Below, piece after piece: positions 42,501 to 43,540 of a stretch of DNA of 43,540 nucleotides. The notes below the pieces were generated by a model, which had not been told where the DNA came from, ran no database searches, and worked only from the letters and a program-made list of their open reading frames with translations. The stretch's first letter is position 1, and every line of letters starts with the position of its first letter. Position numbers and translations under genes: made by a program. Source of the DNA: a bacterium (GTDB taxonomy: Bacteria; Bacteroidota; Bacteroidia; Flavobacteriales_D; Sanyastnellaceae); assembly GCA_029979565.1 (NCBI GenBank), contig JAPOHG010000014.1, forward strand, positions 1 to 43,540. Reading direction: 5' to 3'.

Positions 42501-43218
42501 CACTGAGGTCACCGGGAGCGATCACTTCGCAGCTGTAAAGAACAGAATCGTAACCGCAGCTGGTAGCCGTGAAAAGCCACGCTTCAAAAATCCCTGGCTC
42601 CTGCACTGAGACTTGCAACGAGGCGGAACCCGAGTCCCACGCGCCGCATACGAAGTCATCACCGATTGCGTTATTGAATGCACCTAAGCCCCCTGACTCA
42701 ATGGAGAATATGAGGTCACTGGTAATGGACCAACATCGCTGCACAGAATCCCCACAATCCGCTATCACATCTGGCGCGAACACCTCCGTCTCATCAATGA
42801 GGGTGAACAAGGCGTCCACACAAACTGGACTCTCCGGCCCTTGAATGATGGGCAAAGGAGGCGCTACTACTTCAAAATTCAATTGAGCCGCTGATGGTGG
42901 CGTACCATTCAAATTATCGGCTACGAGCACAACCATTCGAGGACCTGTGGTGGTGAACACCACTTCATGCGGACCCGGACCGATGGCGCTTTCAGGAATG
43001 GCGCCGTACCCAAAAACCCACCCATAACTCGTCGTGTCAAGCACATCCAACGAAGCGCTCGTAAAAATTACCGAAGAGTGCTGGCAAACAGTGTTGTTTT
43101 CAATAGGGCCAGGCGACGATTGAATCAAGGCCGATGGCGCTTGAGCATAGACGTCCAACCTTGACAAGGTCAAGGCACACCACAAGGTGATTCCAAGAAT
43201 GAATCGGCAAGAAAACAT
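39574..43218 (-). CDS. SprB-like large surface adhesin with PKD-like repeats and gliding-motility-associated C-terminal domain
   Basis: 1214 aa. Signal peptide ends DVYAQ. The body is a series of PKD-like/Ig-like domains with a recurring pattern of cysteine pairs (such as CPGD, CSGDS, CSNEP) separated by roughly 90-120 residues. The C-terminus (about 1120-1214) is the gliding motility / CHU_C type-B T9SS domain: LLTPNGDGKNDRW, VYNRWGGLVYE, and GTYYY-like SATYYYLFDSG. It is exported by T9SS and displayed at the surface. Its start codon overlaps the stop of the preceding membrane-protein gene (TGATG). It is coupled to the PorP/SprF gene that follows. Confidence 0.92.
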   Translation of the reverse strand: MFSCRFILGITLWCALTLSRLDVYAQAPSALIQSSPGPIENNTVCQHSSVIFTSASLDVLDTTSYGWVFGYGAIPESAIGPGPHEVVFTTTGPRMVVLVADNLNGTPPSAAQLNFEVVAPPLPIIQGPESPVCVDALFTLIDETEVFAPDVIADCGDSVQRCWSITSDLIFSIESGGLGAFNNAIGDDFVCGAWDSGSASLQVSVQEPGIFEAWLFTATSCGYDSVLYSCEVIAPGDLSVSGDAWVASAIEVCSGDSIGPFDLLSTSVDDSIFWELEVPNAVDGVGVLSGSGVAPVSIPGWTLTNNSISPKTMDLVISQGCNTQQQVYSIEVQPDISIFLGPSNLPDTICSGESLFAYVNTTVHDVYVEWEADAMSLVEGGNSGSSNSGPVIVDQLVNSTDSLQSLMYTFTTPTSACPAEPFAFEFTVVPDFALPPLLDSLAVCPGDSVFVPAYNVDLDEVQYTWSAEGDAIGIESSGEGYVEVFAAENEGDDQRSATVFFQADVLGCSDETSMHVVVLPRPVLSISTDSSAICSNEPFEAVLNSTLSDVEIAWESAFAGSPMLGNSGTGFSPLQLVDTLVNASSAADTVLYTFTAPDYACPGVPMVWSVPVVPLLELPVMEYATVCPGELVELPDAELGIDGVAYSWAIVEGGDVGIPAQGDTLLLPWVANTESSVDPATAFIELTAALEACSDTTNLVVTVHPVPELLLNGLDSLYCSGDSVLATAGESTATGTVWWSATADSTLNGFTPGSGDSLVHVLNNFGTQRDSIAYTFGVDGTVCAADTVHVIVEVWPDFSFDSLPPLAWCNGDSALVEGYAPEAAGVQLDWFNSNATIGLPASGSGSIPQWQAVNAADSAALATLSLMASLATCPTEHLEIECTIHPTPVLLSNVGPNGGLDCQTGTAFIEGFASTGAGQFTFTGPSVVTEQGSVAEVAASGTYEMAFEDGTTGCSASLEVPVAEPVPVEILDQWVDSLVCYGIDDAVIGVDAGGGADLLYQWVPPVSIEAVAENLGPGTYDVVVINASNCEEAATFVLDPIDPIVVSLIDMGPALCGMSNGYLEVEATGGSGGFAYVWPDATGAYWWGAPAGTHVLEVTDASNCVVDTAFSVACEDEIPVGVNQLLTPNGDGKNDRWVLEDLYLYPDHRVRVYNRWGGLVYEASPYNNDWFGTWESGNGAGQPLPSATYYYLFDSGLPSVSPSRGFIEIQNEAR

Positions 43219-43370
43219 CAGTCCATTTGGTACAGTGAATATACTTCTTTTTTCTCTTCTTGTTTTCCAAATAGCAAACGGACCTTATTCAACTGGAATG
43301 CGGAATATGCAGCCCCGCCCACCAGGAAAACGAATGCATACAGGTTGATGAACGGAGAGAACAACCGCAC
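43218..43370 (-). CDS. C-terminal fragment of a membrane protein, cut by the repeat junction
   Basis: The minus-strand frame reads WVRLFSPFINLYAFVFLVGG and ends with a charged tail KQEEKKEVYSLYQMD, a plausible membrane-protein C-terminus (about 50 residues). Its TGA overlaps the ATG of the adhesin gene (TGATG), which supports it being real coding sequence. Going upstream it enters the 170-bp repeat and soon hits a stop (43395-43397), so the rest of the gene is not here. Family not recognised. Confidence 0.6.
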   Translation of the reverse strand: MRLFSPFINLYAFVFLVGGAAYSAFQLNKVRLLFGKQEEKKEVYSLYQMD

Positions 43371-43540
43371 CCATTCCCACAGGATGGGCCGGCATCACAT
43401 TGGCCCAAATGCAGCAAGATGACCTGCTCGATGACGACATTGACCTCTTCGGTGCAAAGCCTTCCTCCATTTTCACCGACGCCAAAGGACACCAGGGTCA
43501 AATCGTCATTGAAGCCGGAGCCCTGATTTGGCTGGCTAGC
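43371..43540 (+). repeat. Copy 2 of the 170-bp repeat, running off the end of the window
   Basis: 98% identical to 31847-32016 in the same orientation. In this place the SGNH frame has a stop just upstream (43349-43351), so it is only a fragment. It is either an assembly chimera or a real insertion. Confidence 0.93.

Noticed and set aside
43289-43501. 70-codon minus-strand frame at the window end
   Set aside because: It spans the repeat joint in a different frame from the membrane-protein tail and equals the shadow frame over the SGNH gene at 31735-31977.

Overview
ORGANISM. The window looks like one contig from a Bacteroidota bacterium, probably marine and Flavobacteriales-like. It carries a type IX secretion system (T9SS) PorP/SprF protein, a PorE-like OmpA protein, and a large surface protein with the gliding-motility-associated C-terminal domain. 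It also has a secreted M43 protease with a T9SS sorting tail, a SusC/TonB-style receptor, lipoproteins with Bacteroidota-type lipoboxes, and promoter-like TTTG / TAnnTTTG elements. Genus cannot be told from this. Genes are dense, and many junctions are ATGA overlaps. No tRNA, rRNA, CRISPR array or IS element was seen.

LAYOUT. 66-5338: gapN-like aldehyde dehydrogenase, a split YeeE/YedE sulfur transporter, a BaiN/YhiN flavoprotein, a small lipoprotein, pterin dehydratase and a rhodanese. 5406-8966 (minus): a probable metal-uptake operon of His-rich small protein, TonB-dependent receptor and His/acid-rich DUF4625 lipoprotein. 9093-10454: a fused RimB-RimK protein. 10470-12254 (minus): alkB-tetR with two identical palindromic operators around the promoter. 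13058-17551 (minus): a glpK-glpD-glpF-glpQ operon with every junction an ATGA overlap. 18403-26712 (plus): eight coupled genes that look like an undescribed lipid-type biosynthetic cluster. 26726-29051 (minus): a DUF457 hydrolase, a tiny lipoprotein and a fatty acid hydroxylase. 29168-32127 (plus): M43 protease, small membrane protein and SGNH-like lipoprotein. 32397-43218 (minus): T9SS-linked surface genes. 43218-43540: the tail of a membrane-protein gene, broken by a 170-bp near copy of part of the SGNH gene.

MOST INTERESTING. The 18.4-26.7 kb operon encodes two JmjC/cupin_8 paralogues, a membrane fatty-acid desaturase, an OleD-like SDR, a metallo-beta-lactamase-fold hydrolase, a CoF390-synthetase-like adenylating enzyme, a FabH/OleA-like ketosynthase and a sulfotransferase. 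Both cupin paralogues have H-C-A where the family normally has the iron-binding H-x-D. This is the change that distinguishes Fe/2-oxoglutarate halogenases from hydroxylases, although it may instead mean altered or lost metal binding. Together the genes suggest synthesis of an unsaturated, sulfated and possibly halogenated or otherwise oxidised fatty-acyl product. The product is inference; the gene content, overlaps and residues are read directly.
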